The notes: a model not told the origin generated them from the sequence alone. Positions 36,329 through 45,180 are shown, counted from the first letter of the stretch. The stretch: 64,000 nt of DNA from Campylobacter gracilis (GCF_001190745.1 NZ_CP012196.1:682001-746000), one strand, 5' to 3'. Numbers and translations: made by a program.

Positions 36329-37428
36329 AAATTTTATTTATCACGCTTAGGGCCGATCACGGCGGTGGACCAAAACACATCGATCTGCTTATAAATAATT
36401 TATCTAGCGAGATAGAGATATATCTTGCTTGTCCGCAAGATAGGCCCTACTATGATCTGTGGAACGAGTCAAAAAAGATTAAAGACATATTTATCTTGCC
36501 GCATAGAAAATTTAGTGTGAAAAAACTCCTTGGGCTGAATAAATTTATAAAAGATAATGATATAGAGATAGTCCATTCCCATGGTAAGGGCGCAGGCATC
36601 TATTCTCGGATACTTAAAATTTTAAATCAAAGGCTAAAAATAGTCCACACTTTGCACGGCGTCCATATCGGAGAATACGGCTTTTTTAAAAAGAGCGCAT
36701 ATATTTTTTTGGAGCGATTTTTAACGCTATTTACCGATAAATTTATAAATGTCTCAATGAACGAAAATAGCCTTTGCTTAAAGCTTAAATTATTCAAAAA
36801 AAGCAAGAGCGAGGTCGTGCATAACGGCGTAAAAGCTCTTTTAAAAGACGATGATGCCAAGATAAAATTTAATCTATCGGGGAAAAGGATGGTTACGACT
36901 ATTTCGAGATTTGATTATGCGAAAAATATGTCCTTGGCGTACGAGATAGCTCAAAATTTTAAAGACAACTCAGACATCGTTTTTTTGTGGCTCGGAGACG
37001 GCGACGATAGGGCAAAATTTGAATCTATGGCGCAAAAAGACGGCGTAAATATAATCTTTACGGGCTTTACCGACGAAGTGCCCGCGTATCTATCCGCTAC
37101 GGACATATACCTGTCTACATCCAGGTGGGAGGGGCTGCCTTATGCGCTCATAGAGGCGCAGTCGCTCGGTATCCCGGTAGTAGCGACAAACGTAGTGGGA
37201 AATAACGAAGTCGTAGAAAACGGCAAAAGCGGATTTTTGTTTGAGAACGCACAGCAGGCGTGCCGGGATATAGAAATTTTATTAAATGATGAGAAAATAT
37301 ACGGTAAAATGCAAAGCGAAGCGTTGCTAAATTTTAAAGATAAATTTGATATCGGCATCGCGATTCGTAAAGTGGAAAAAATTTACGAGCAAATATTTGA
37401 AAATAGATCAACTAGGGAGCTGCAATGA
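36325..37428 (+). CDS. GT4 family glycosyltransferase
   Basis: A 367-residue retaining glycosyltransferase. The E-x7-E motif is clear in EGLPYALIEAQSLGIPVVATNVVG (donor site, about residues 268-291). VHSHGKGAGIYSR and TTISRFDYAKN are further family markers. It overlaps the neighbouring genes by four bases at both ends (ATGA type). Sugar specificity cannot be read from sequence. Confidence 0.92.
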   Translation: MKILFITLRADHGGGPKHIDLLINNLSSEIEIYLACPQDRPYYDLWNESKKIKDIFILPHRKFSVKKLLGLNKFIKDNDIEIVHSHGKGAGIYSRILKILNQRLKIVHTLHGVHIGEYGFFKKSAYIFLERFLTLFTDKFINVSMNENSLCLKLKLFKKSKSEVVHNGVKALLKDDDAKIKFNLSGKRMVTTISRFDYAKNMSLAYEIAQNFKDNSDIVFLWLGDGDDRAKFESMAQKDGVNIIFTGFTDEVPAYLSATDIYLSTSRWEGLPYALIEAQSLGIPVVATNVVGNNEVVENGKSGFLFENAQQACRDIEILLNDEKIYGKMQSEALLNFKDKFDIGIAIRKVEKIYEQIFENRSTRELQ

Positions 37429-38549
37429 AAAAAGCCCTTATCCACGACTGGTTTAGCACCTACGCAGGCGCGGAGAAATGCGTCGAGAGTTTTACCGATA
37501 TCTGGGATGATTTTGAAATTTACAGCCTCATCGACTTTTTAAGCGATGCCGACAGAAATAAAATTTTAAAAGGTAAGCGCGCCCACACGAGCTTTATCCA
37601 GAAGCTGCCCTTTGCGAAGGACAAATATCGCAACTACCTGCCGCTATTTCCGCTCGCGATAGAGCAGTTTGATCTAAGCGGCTACGATGTCGTGCTATCC
37701 AGCTCGCATGCCGTCGCAAAGGGGGTGCTGACGCACTCAAATCAGCTTCACATCGCTTATGTACATACGCCGATCCGCTACGCGTGGGATCTATATTATC
37801 AGTACTTGCGCGAAAGTGGGCTGGATCGCGGTTTAAAGGGCATGCTGGCGAAGTATTTTTTGCATAAAATTAGGCTTTGGGACGCGAGCACCGCAAACCG
37901 CGTGGATCACTACGTCGCAAACAGCCGCTACATCGCGCGCCGTATAAAAAAAACCTACGGTAAGCCTAGCGATGTCATCTACCCGCCCGTGGATGTGGAT
38001 AAATTTACGCTGCGCGAAGCCAAAGAGGACTTCTACCTCACTGCCTCGCGCATGGTGCCGTACAAAAAGATCGATCTCATTGTAGAGGCGTTTTCGCAGA
38101 CGGATAAAAAGTTGCTCGTTATTGGCGATGGCCCCGATATGGCCAAAATAAAATCAAAAGCGGGCAAAAACGTCGAGCTTTTGGGCTTTACAGACGATGA
38201 GACGATGGCGGATCTCATGGGGCGAGCCAAGGCGTTCGTTTTTGCCGCAGAGGAGGACTTTGGCATTACGCCCGTAGAGGCACAGGCATGCGGCACGCCG
38301 GTGATTTGCTTCGGGCGCGGCGGCGCTCGCGAGACGGTGCTTGACGGCGAGAGCGGACTGTATTTTATGGAGCAAAATACAAAGGAGCTGCTCGCCGCCG
38401 TAGCTAAATTTGAGCAAAATTATGATAAATTTGAGCCTGTAAAAATCAGAGAAAATTCTTTAAAATTTTCGCGCGCGCGCTTTGAAGCCGAGATCAAAAG
38501 CTACGTCGAGAAAAAATATGAGGAATTTAAGGACGGCTTAAATGACTAA
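37425..38549 (+). CDS. GT4 family glycosyltransferase, WbaZ/MtfA-like (probably mannosyl)
   Basis: A 374-residue enzyme. The start, ALIHDWFSTYAGAEKCVE, matches O-antigen mannosyltransferases of the WbaZ/MtfB type; HTPIRYAWDLYYQYL and EEDFGITPVEAQACGTPVI (donor site, about residue 276) follow. The gene sits directly before manC, the GDP-mannose enzyme, which supports GDP-mannose or a derivative as donor. Composition returns to that of the housekeeping genes. Confidence 0.9.
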   Translation: MKKALIHDWFSTYAGAEKCVESFTDIWDDFEIYSLIDFLSDADRNKILKGKRAHTSFIQKLPFAKDKYRNYLPLFPLAIEQFDLSGYDVVLSSSHAVAKGVLTHSNQLHIAYVHTPIRYAWDLYYQYLRESGLDRGLKGMLAKYFLHKIRLWDASTANRVDHYVANSRYIARRIKKTYGKPSDVIYPPVDVDKFTLREAKEDFYLTASRMVPYKKIDLIVEAFSQTDKKLLVIGDGPDMAKIKSKAGKNVELLGFTDDETMADLMGRAKAFVFAAEEDFGITPVEAQACGTPVICFGRGGARETVLDGESGLYFMEQNTKELLAAVAKFEQNYDKFEPVKIRENSLKFSRARFEAEIKSYVEKKYEEFKDGLND

Positions 38550-39906
38550 TATAATCCTAAGCGGCGGCAGCGGTACGAGGCTGTGGCCCATCAGCCGCAC
38601 GCTTATGCCAAAGCAGTTCGTACGCCTCTTTGACGACCGCTCGCTTTTTATGATGAGCTACGAGCGAAACTCCCCGCTATGCGAGCGCACGCTCGTCGTC
38701 TCGAACGAGCAGCAGTATTTTTTGGCGCTCGATCAGCTTGAGATTTTAGGCGCGCGCGGCGTAAAATTTCTGCTCGAGCCCGTCGGCAGAAACACGGCTC
38801 CTGCGATCGCGCTTGCGTGCTTGAGCCTAAAGGCCGAGGAGATCGTTTTCGTAACGCCGAGTGATCATCTAATTAGAGATGAGGCGGCGTATAAAAACAG
38901 CGTCTTGCGCGCACGCGAGCTTGCGAAGCAGGGATTTTTGGTGACGTTTGGTATTAGGCCCGCGGATGCAAATACGGGCTACGGCTATATCGAAGCAAGC
39001 GGCGAGGACGTGTTAAAATTTCACGAAAAGCCCGGGCTTGCGGCAGCGCAAAGCTACATAGCGGCGGGGAATTTTTACTGGAACAGCGGCATGTTTATGT
39101 TTAAAGCTGGCGTATTTTTAAGCGAGCTAAAGGCGCAGAGCCCTGAAATTTACGAAGCCTGCGTCCGTGCGTACGAAAATTCTAACGCAGAAAATCCGCT
39201 TAGAATTAAACTAGACGATATGCAAGAAATCCCAGCAGATAGCATCGATTACGCAGTTATGGAGCACACGAGCCTTGCTAAGGTCGTACCTGCAGACATC
39301 GGCTGGAGCGATCTGGGAAGCTTCGATAGCTTAGACGCCGAGCTACCTAAAGACGCGAACGGCAACACCGCAAGCGAGCAAAATATCGCTCTAAATTCTA
39401 AAAACAATCTCATCATCGGCTCGGGCCGCACGATAGCCGCCATAGACATCGAGGATCTCGCTATCGTCGATACCAAAGACGCCCTACTCGTATGTAAAAA
39501 AGGCTCTACTCAAAAGGTAAAGCAGGTAGTGGAGCGGCTCGGAGATAGCGATCTAGCGCGCGTGCACGTAACGACGCACCGCCCATGGGGCAGCTACACG
39601 GTGCTCGAAGATGAGCGCGGCTATAAGATCAAGCGTATCGTCGTTAAGCCCGGCAAGCGGCTATCGCTGCAGAAGCACTACCATCGCAACGAGCACTGGA
39701 TCGTCGTTAGTGGCACCGCGACCGTGACTGTGGGCGAGCGAAATTTCTTGTTGCGCGAGAACGAATCGACGTTCATTAGGATGGGCGAGGTTCATCGCCT
39801 CGCAAACGAGGGCAAAATCCCCGTCGTACTAATCGAAGCTCAAGTTGGCAGCTACACCGGCGAGGACGATATCGTGCGCCTACAAGATGATTTTAATAGG
39901 AGCTAG
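38542..39906 (+). CDS. manC: Mannose-1-phosphate guanylyltransferase / mannose-6-phosphate isomerase
   Basis: A bifunctional enzyme for GDP-mannose supply. The N-terminal nucleotidyltransferase has LSGGSGTRLWPISR (about residues 6-19), PKQF and FVTPSDHLI. The C-terminal cupin isomerase domain (about 340-450) has NEHWIVVSGTATVTVG and the GEVHRLAN pattern. 454 residues is standard. No phosphomannomutase (manB) is in the window, so that step must be encoded elsewhere. Confidence 0.95.
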   Translation: MTNIILSGGSGTRLWPISRTLMPKQFVRLFDDRSLFMMSYERNSPLCERTLVVSNEQQYFLALDQLEILGARGVKFLLEPVGRNTAPAIALACLSLKAEEIVFVTPSDHLIRDEAAYKNSVLRARELAKQGFLVTFGIRPADANTGYGYIEASGEDVLKFHEKPGLAAAQSYIAAGNFYWNSGMFMFKAGVFLSELKAQSPEIYEACVRAYENSNAENPLRIKLDDMQEIPADSIDYAVMEHTSLAKVVPADIGWSDLGSFDSLDAELPKDANGNTASEQNIALNSKNNLIIGSGRTIAAIDIEDLAIVDTKDALLVCKKGSTQKVKQVVERLGDSDLARVHVTTHRPWGSYTVLEDERGYKIKRIVVKPGKRLSLQKHYHRNEHWIVVSGTATVTVGERNFLLRENESTFIRMGEVHRLANEGKIPVVLIEAQVGSYTGEDDIVRLQDDFNRS

Positions 39907-39907
39907 G

Positions 39908-41218
39908 ATGAAAAAGCAACTCTGCGTTTTGATAATCTTGGCGGTCGATATTTTCGGCATCTGGCTTTGCTTCGGACTTGCCGTGGTGCTTAAAAATCTG
40001 CTCTACGGCGATAGCGTGTTGCTAGACATCGGTAGGTATCAGGGCTTCGCGCCTTCCTATGTCATAATGATATTTTTGTTTTTCTATCAAGGGATCTATT
40101 CGAGGCGATATGATTTTTGGCACGAGAGTAGAATTTTGGTGAGAAGCTGCTTTTTTGGGCTTTTACTCAGCCTAGCGCTACTTGCTTTAATCAAAGTCAA
40201 TTACGAATTTTCGCGCGCCAGCTTTATTCTGAGCTTTGCCTTTATGGCGGTAGTTTTGCCGCTTTTTAAGCTCATAACGAAAAGGGAGCTTTTTAAATTT
40301 GGATTATGGCGAAAGAGGGCGAAAATTTTAGGCGAGGGCGAGGAGTTTGAAAGCGCCGTCTTAGAAAGCGCGTATTTGGGATATGTTAGAGCTCTTGGCA
40401 ACGATTACGACGTGCTGTTTATCGGCGGAAGTAGGCTTGGTGCGAAAGCCTTGAACGAGCTTATTGAACATAATATCAAAAAAAACAAAGAAATTTTATT
40501 TACCCCCGTGCTGCGCTCATACGATTTTACGCAGGTAGATATTTACAGCGTTTTTGCCTCGCGTACCAGCCTCTTTGCGATACGAAATTCTCTGAAAAGC
40601 CCTTTAAATTTAGCGCTTAAACGCGGGCTTGATTTGGCGCTAATTTTCTTAGCACTTCCTTTGCTGGTGCCGATTTTTGGCGTAATCGCGCTGATGATGA
40701 AGCTAAAAGAGCCCACGGGGCGCATATTTTTTTCGCACCAAAGGATGGGATTTGGTGGCAAGCCATTTGGGTGTCTGAAATTCCGCTCGATGAAAGAAAA
40801 CGGTGATGAAATTTTAGCTCAGTATCTAAAGCAAAATCCGCAAGAGGTGGAGTATTTTGAAAAATATCACAAATACGAGCACGATCCGCGCATCACGACG
40901 CTGGGTGATTTTTTGCGCAAAAGCTCGCTCGATGAGCTTCCTCAGCTGATCAACGTCCTAAAGGGCGAAATGAGCATCGTAGGTCCTCGCCCGTGCGCGC
41001 AATACGAGCGCAAGGATATGGGTGAATATGCAGATCTTATACTCGCCGTCAAGCCCGGTATCACGGGGCTTTGGCAGGTGAGCGGGCGCAGCGATGTGGA
41101 TTTTGCGACCAGGGCGGGCATGGATACGTGGTATATGAAAAACTGGTCTATCTGGAACGACATCGTAATTATTTTAAAAACTTTCAAAGTCGTTTTAGCG
41201 CGCGAAGGGGCAAGCTGA
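39908..41218 (+). CDS. Polyisoprenyl-phosphate hexose-1-phosphate transferase (WbaP/WcaJ type)
   Basis: Initiating transferase that loads the first sugar-1-phosphate on undecaprenyl phosphate at the inner membrane. The ATG at 39908 follows TAGG and gives MKKQLCVLIILAVD; the frame continues upstream but overlaps manC. The 436-residue protein has about four N-terminal helices, a CoA-binding-like middle, and a C-terminal catalytic domain (about 238-436) with KRGLDLAL, KFRSMK, SSLDELPQLINVLKGEMSIVGPRP and LWQVSGRS. It is the last gene of the locus. The first sugar is not predictable. Confidence 0.93.
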   Translation: MKKQLCVLIILAVDIFGIWLCFGLAVVLKNLLYGDSVLLDIGRYQGFAPSYVIMIFLFFYQGIYSRRYDFWHESRILVRSCFFGLLLSLALLALIKVNYEFSRASFILSFAFMAVVLPLFKLITKRELFKFGLWRKRAKILGEGEEFESAVLESAYLGYVRALGNDYDVLFIGGSRLGAKALNELIEHNIKKNKEILFTPVLRSYDFTQVDIYSVFASRTSLFAIRNSLKSPLNLALKRGLDLALIFLALPLLVPIFGVIALMMKLKEPTGRIFFSHQRMGFGGKPFGCLKFRSMKENGDEILAQYLKQNPQEVEYFEKYHKYEHDPRITTLGDFLRKSSLDELPQLINVLKGEMSIVGPRPCAQYERKDMGEYADLILAVKPGITGLWQVSGRSDVDFATRAGMDTWYMKNWSIWNDIVIILKTFKVVLAREGAS

Positions 41219-41732
41219 TAGTTTATAGAGTTTAAGACGGGGCTGCCTCTTGAGATAAATTTTAATTTAATACAAGCGCTTCGATCGAGATATTAGAATC
41301 GCTTGAGGCTAAATTTGCACTATTTAAAATCATATATATAACAATACAATCGCGCGGTAATAGCTAGTAATTTGTGGCGCAAAATTTGAAGTTCTGAAAT
41401 TTTATTTCGTACCTGCATGGAAATAAGACTACGCGAAAATGGTGCGAATTTAATGCGGACGACCAAGATTATGTAGTATCGCGGGAAAATTATTAGCGCG
41501 AATCGTATTGCTTAAGCACACATAAAAATGGCGCTACCCGATAAATTTTACTGCCGTTTTCCGCTTTTGCGCGAATACTGCTACGTAAAATTTGCACAAC
41601 GCGGATAAATTTTATCCTCGCTTCCGCGTTGACGCATTTTAAAATTTTAAATTGCCTATCTCGCAAAAGCGGCAGCTATTTTAAAATTTAGGGAATTTAC
41701 AGATAAAATTTTGATCTGTTTGAGGGATAGGG
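41219..41732. other. Gene-free gap after the polysaccharide locus with degenerate repeat words
   Basis: No ORF of substance. A weak inverted repeat (CAAGCGcTT at 41273 with AAtCGCTTG at 41297) follows the last polysaccharide gene, but without a T-tract. From about 41535 to 41700 the words CGCAAAAGCGG and ATAAAATTT recur on both strands, as in the gap at 48708-49765. Confidence 0.6.
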
Positions 41733-42150
41733 GGACGGTGTCTGGTAAAATAGACAATGGAAATGAACTATTCGTAAATCATACTATTTCAAATACCGCT
41801 CGGATATACCGATAAAAAAGCGACCAACGGCTATGAAGCCCTAAAAGCCTATGATCTAAATGGCGACAACGTAATAGATGAAAAGGATGAGATATTTAAT
41901 AAGCTTAAAATTTGAAAGGTACGAATTCTAACGGCATTACCGACAAAGGAGAGCCAAGCTCGCTTGCGGATAATAATATCAAAAGCATTGATCTAAACTA
42001 CAAAGAGATAACGATAGACGAGAATTCTAACACCGTAAAGCAAGGCTTTAAGGCTACTCTTATCAATGAGCTGATCTACGAATGGGCTGGAGTGAGTGAA
42101 GCGGCTAAAGACTCACGGGGAATTTATAGCTGCTTAAGTAAGGTGGATAT
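41733..42150 (+). pseudogene. Remnant of an FrpC/RTX-like calcium-binding protein, several frameshifts
   Basis: Three reading frames in succession spell one recognisable protein. IDNGNELFVNHTI starts at 41750, DKKATNGYEALKAYDLNGDNVIDEKDEIFNKLKI starts at 41811 (described here by its EF-hand-like D-L-N-G-D-N core), and KGTNSNGITDKGE then DNNIKSIDL start at 41912. The last frame continues with LINELIYEWAGVSEAAKDSRG. This order is that of the segment preceding the RTX repeats in FrpA/FrpC-type proteins (GNELFGNHT, then an EF-hand, then KIW.D.N.DG). A single missing base at about 41914 replaces the expected Trp codon with TGA. Both ends are missing. It is non-functional as it stands. Confidence 0.85.
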
Positions 42151-42284
42151 AGAATTCGCAAAAGCAATCAAATTAAAGGCAAGAAGAGGACTGAGATTTT
42201 ATAACATTCACTGTCGGCAGATTGCTTCGCTTGTAAAGTTCACCCGTAATGACGAGAAAAGCAAAGAAAACGGAAGGATAAAAT

Positions 42285-43091
42285 TTGGAAAATTTTGAAA
42301 ACTGGAATAAAAATGTTAAAAAACGGGATTTAAACTCAAACGAAAATGCAAATTTAAATGATTTCAATCAAAGAGACTACGATAAAGAACCGATAGTAAT
42401 TAAAAATCCTTATGAATTCTTTCTTAAAAATTTGGATTTATTTTGTTTTATAGGAGCGTTTGTGATTTTATCAACTGCCTGTATTGATTACACGGACAAT
42501 ATACACAAAAAAGAAATTAAAATTTTATTATACTTTCCTTTTGCGTTTGTAATTTTACATATTATTTGGGCCTTTTATTACTACATTATCAAAAACAAAT
42601 GCGAAACCAAATTTACAAATAAAACGATAGAATTTATCATAAATGGAGAAGTTAAAAGGGTTAAAAATTTGATAGATTTAGAGCCTATTACAAGAAATTT
42701 TAAGCTTTCGTATTCTCTTGGAGTATATTTTCATTTGTTTCTATTTTTTTTGATTATTTTAATTTCAATTAGTGAAAAATCATTGCTATATGTTTTTATA
42801 ATAATGGTCTATTATATACTTTGGTTTCTTTTAAATTTTTTATTTAAACTTATTTTTCATTTGATTTTAGGCGGAAAATTAAAAGATTTTTCGTTGTATC
42901 CAGCTATTATTTTTGATTATCCGCAATATATTGGTGGACGCTTGTGGAGATTAGCTACAATTGATATGCGACCATATAATGGAAAGTTTCATATGGTTTA
43001 TATAATTCATAAGCAAGATTATTTAGATTTACAAAAATATTTTTCTGATAAGAAACATATAAATTTAAACTTGGTTGAAAAGAAATTTTAA
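42285..43091 (+). CDS. AT-rich polytopic membrane protein of unknown function
   Basis: A 268-residue protein with a charged N-terminus (about 45 residues, Asn/Lys/Asp-rich), then two pairs of helices (about 48-68, 80-100, 145-165, 168-195) and a soluble C-terminal part. I do not recognise the family. The TTG start has GGAAGGA seven bases upstream, a strong RBS. It lies between an RTX remnant and a short RTX-repeat protein and could be an accessory or immunity-type protein; that is inference from position. Composition differs strongly from the housekeeping genes. Confidence 0.6.
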   Translation: MENFENWNKNVKKRDLNSNENANLNDFNQRDYDKEPIVIKNPYEFFLKNLDLFCFIGAFVILSTACIDYTDNIHKKEIKILLYFPFAFVILHIIWAFYYYIIKNKCETKFTNKTIEFIINGEVKRVKNLIDLEPITRNFKLSYSLGVYFHLFLFFLIILISISEKSLLYVFIIMVYYILWFLLNFLFKLIFHLILGGKLKDFSLYPAIIFDYPQYIGGRLWRLATIDMRPYNGKFHMVYIIHKQDYLDLQKYFSDKKHINLNLVEKKF

Positions 43092-43109
43092 TCTAAAAAG
43101 GAGAAAAAC

Positions 43110-43838
43110 ATGAGTAGAGAATTAGTTGCTAAACAAGAATTAGACAAAGCAGAAGTAAGACTTAGAAAAAATAGTGATTTGGTTAGACAATTAACTGAAT
43201 TATTGAAAGATGCACTTTCTGGTGCCGATATGTCGCTAAATGGCTTACAAAGATATATAGAAATAAATGGCAAAAAATATACAAAAGCACAATTAGACGA
43301 ATTGGGTAAAAAACCAAGATATGCAGGAATTGGTAAAGCATTAGCTGGTATAGCCGATGATTATGCTGACGGTCAAAGCTTCGGTCATACCGTCGTGGGC
43401 GCAGCTGTGGATTTCGGGCTTATTGCAATTACTAAATTTATCCATGTTGTCGGTTGGATAACATTATGGTATGACATAGGAAATTTATTAGATAAGTTGG
43501 ACGGAAAAGATAGCGGCATATTTGATTTACGTAAACAGGTACAAAATTTATGGGACAAAATAACGGGCGACGGATTATCAGATATTGATATGAACGCTTT
43601 GCAAAAAGGTATTCTAAAAGTAACAATGCCCGATAAAACAGCCTATGCAAGACCGCTATCATCTATATTTTTCCCATACGAAGTAACCCCAAGCGGACTT
43701 TTAACGGGCGACTACAAAGACGATGTTTTATTGGGCGGATATGGCGATGATACGCTAATGGGTAAAGGCAGCGGCGATTTACTAATAGGTGGATATGAAA
43801 ATGGTAAGACAAATTATAAAAGTTTCCAAAGAGTTTAA
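43110..43838 (+). CDS. Short RTX-repeat protein, possibly truncated
   Basis: A 242-residue protein with a strong RBS (AAAAGGAG). Residues 1-50 look like a coiled coil (LDKAEVRLRKNSDLVRQL). About 90-130 is a hydrophobic glycine-rich stretch (GHTVVGAAVDFGLIAI). The C-terminus has nonapeptide-like calcium repeats: GGYGDDTLMGKGSGDLLIGGY. The repeat stops abruptly and the last residues (ENGKTNYKSFQRV) do not continue it, so the gene may be the front part of a larger RTX protein cut off by deletion. No type I secretion genes are in the window. Confidence 0.65.
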   Translation: MSRELVAKQELDKAEVRLRKNSDLVRQLTELLKDALSGADMSLNGLQRYIEINGKKYTKAQLDELGKKPRYAGIGKALAGIADDYADGQSFGHTVVGAAVDFGLIAITKFIHVVGWITLWYDIGNLLDKLDGKDSGIFDLRKQVQNLWDKITGDGLSDIDMNALQKGILKVTMPDKTAYARPLSSIFFPYEVTPSGLLTGDYKDDVLLGGYGDDTLMGKGSGDLLIGGYENGKTNYKSFQRV

Positions 43839-43869
43839 CAAGCTTAAGAGCTACTATACATTTTTTTAA

Positions 43870-43902
43870 TATACAGGTAGTTTCTCTTAAACTACCTGTA
43901 TA
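43870..43902. repeat. Perfect 14-bp inverted repeat with 5-nt loop
   Basis: TATACAGGTAGTTT, loop CTCTT, then AAACTACCTGTATA. It lies 32 bases after the RTX protein gene. It could act as its terminator, but no T-tract follows directly, and it could equally be a trace of a mobile element end. Confidence 0.7.
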
Positions 43903-43929
43903 ATCTAGTGTTTTTAGCATTTGAGATTT

Positions 43930-43967
43930 TTTTGATAAAATTTTAAAAACCCGTAAAACAGGGCTTT
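43930..43967 (-). terminator. Likely rho-independent terminator of tRNA-Lys
   Basis: Read on the minus strand: a short stem AAAGCCC / GGGTTT with loop TGTTTTAC and then TTTTTAAAATTTT. It lies about 45 bases past the tRNA 3' end, in the right orientation. Confidence 0.5.
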
Positions 43968-44009
43968 CAAAAAAATCAAAAAACTAAAAATAGGGGGAAT
44001 TTGGGTTGG

Positions 44010-44085
44010 TGGTGTCCCGTGTAGGATTCGAACCTACGGCCGCCTGATTAAGAGTCAGATGCTCTACCAACTGAGCTAACGAGAC
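44010..44085 (-). tRNA. tRNA-Lys (anticodon CUU), CCA encoded
   Basis: The complementary strand folds as a full cloverleaf. The acceptor stem is GTCTCGT/ACGGGAC (one T-G pair), the D-arm AGCTCAGTTGGTAGAGC, the anticodon arm TCTGA-CTCTTAA-TCAGG with CTT at positions 34-36, and the T-arm GTAGGTTCGAATCCTAC. Discriminator A is followed by an encoded CCA. It is 76 nt including CCA. It reads lysine AAG codons. It lies at the edge of the decayed RTX module, with its 3' end facing that module. Confidence 0.97.
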
Positions 44086-44095
44086 AAGAACTGTA

Positions 44096-44101
44096 ATTGT
44101 A
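44096..44101 (-). promoter_or_regulatory. -10 box for tRNA-Lys
   Basis: TACAAT on the minus strand, about 11 bases before the tRNA 5' end, preceded by a T-rich stretch as usual for Campylobacter sigma-70 promoters. Confidence 0.45.
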
Positions 44102-44308
44102 GTGATAAAAATATAAAAAACTGATTAAATTTTATAAAAATTTCGTTAAATTTCATAAAATTATATCGATCTTTATATATCCAATGACTCATAAAAATTA
44201 AATAAAATACTTTAGTCAAGAATCAATAAATCTTTTTAAAAATAACCTATGCACTTCGATTTCACGTCTAAGCGCTCTTGCACAAACTCAACGCAAAGCC
44301 AAAGCAAG

Positions 44309-44327
44309 AAGCCCCATAAACGGGGCT
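44309..44327 (-). terminator. Hairpin terminator after the SYLF gene
   Basis: AAGCCCC - GTTTAT - GGGGCTT read on the minus strand, 13 bases after the stop codon of the SYLF gene, followed by TCTTGCTTT. The tail is only moderately T-rich. Confidence 0.65.
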
Positions 44328-44339
44328 TGGCTCGATAAT

Positions 44340-45158
44340 TTATTTTGCTTTTTTAGCCTTTTTGCTTCGCGTAGCCTTAGCATGAGTTCTAGGAGAGCGG
44401 TTTGAGATGATTGGCTTACCATCAGGGTATTTTTTCTGCACGTGATTTACAGGTATCGCCGCGCTGCTGCTAGCGCCGTATTTCTCGCCGTTTGTAAAAT
44501 ATTTCCTCATCACTTCTTTCCATCTTTTTGCGTATTTATTCGCGCGTGGAGAGTCATTTAAGATGTCCTCGTAGTCGTAAATTCTCTCGTAGAAGTCGTT
44601 AGTTAGCTGATCGTCGATAGTGATTCTGCCGTTGTCGATCGATACGCCTAGGTAGACGCCTGTTTGCTCGCCCGGGCTTACCATCCATGCAGAAATATCA
44701 GGCAGATCAGTTGCGCGACCTGTTCTTCTACCTACGCCGCCTGCCGCAGCACCTACATTAATCTCAAGGGTGTCTGTGCCGGTAAAAATGTCTTGATATG
44801 ACTTCGTAGTATGAAAGATCATCACGATGTCGCTCGTCTCGTAGCCTGCCTGTAAGCCCACGCCGTAGCCTTTATATTTGATAAAAATCGGCGAACTCCA
44901 CTCGCCGTTCTCGCCTTTGACGCTAAAAATTCCATCGCCGTATTGTAGCGATGCGCCCGCAGCTAAACGTTTTACGTCGGTTAGGATTGCGACGGCTTTG
45001 GCGCTGGTTAGATAGCGCTCATCGGTGCCGAAGTTATTAGCCGCTACGAAAGATCTAACGACGTTAGTCGCCGCTATAACCTCTTGATTTGCCACGACGT
45101 CCGCGTGCAAAAGACCGCAAAGTGCAACAGATGCTAGAAGCAAAAACTTTTTCATCAT
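44340..45158 (-). CDS. SYLF (YSC84-like) lipid-binding domain protein, exported
   Basis: A 272-residue protein with a cleavable signal peptide (about residues 1-19, ending LLHA). The SYLF domain follows: ATNVVRSFV, AKAVAILTDVKRLAAGASLQYGDGIFSVK, YKGYGVGLQAGYETSDIVMIF and the glycine-rich GAAAGGVGRR. The domain binds phosphoinositides in eukaryotes; the bacterial role is unknown. The C-terminus is a basic tail (KATRSKKAKKAK). Two consecutive ATGs occur; the second (45155) is better spaced from AAAAGGA. Confidence 0.88.
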   Translation of the reverse strand: MMKKFLLLASVALCGLLHADVVANQEVIAATNVVRSFVAANNFGTDERYLTSAKAVAILTDVKRLAAGASLQYGDGIFSVKGENGEWSSPIFIKYKGYGVGLQAGYETSDIVMIFHTTKSYQDIFTGTDTLEINVGAAAGGVGRRTGRATDLPDISAWMVSPGEQTGVYLGVSIDNGRITIDDQLTNDFYERIYDYEDILNDSPRANKYAKRWKEVMRKYFTNGEKYGASSSAAIPVNHVQKKYPDGKPIISNRSPRTHAKATRSKKAKKAK

Positions 45159-45180
45159 TTAATCCTTTTAAAATTGAATT

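Noticed and set aside
13040-41218. Phase variation through long poly-G tracts in the polysaccharide locus
   Set aside because: No G or C run longer than about five was seen; only T7-T8 runs occur, in AT-rich coding sequence (for example near 13553 and 26397), with no sign of variation.
41273-41305. Terminator after the polysaccharide locus
   Set aside because: The stem has a mismatch, the loop is about 15 bases and there is no T-tract.
43870-44085. Integration site: duplicated tRNA-Lys 3' end flanking the RTX module
   Set aside because: I looked for a copy of the tRNA 3' sequence in 41.2-43.9 kb and found none, and there is no integrase gene.
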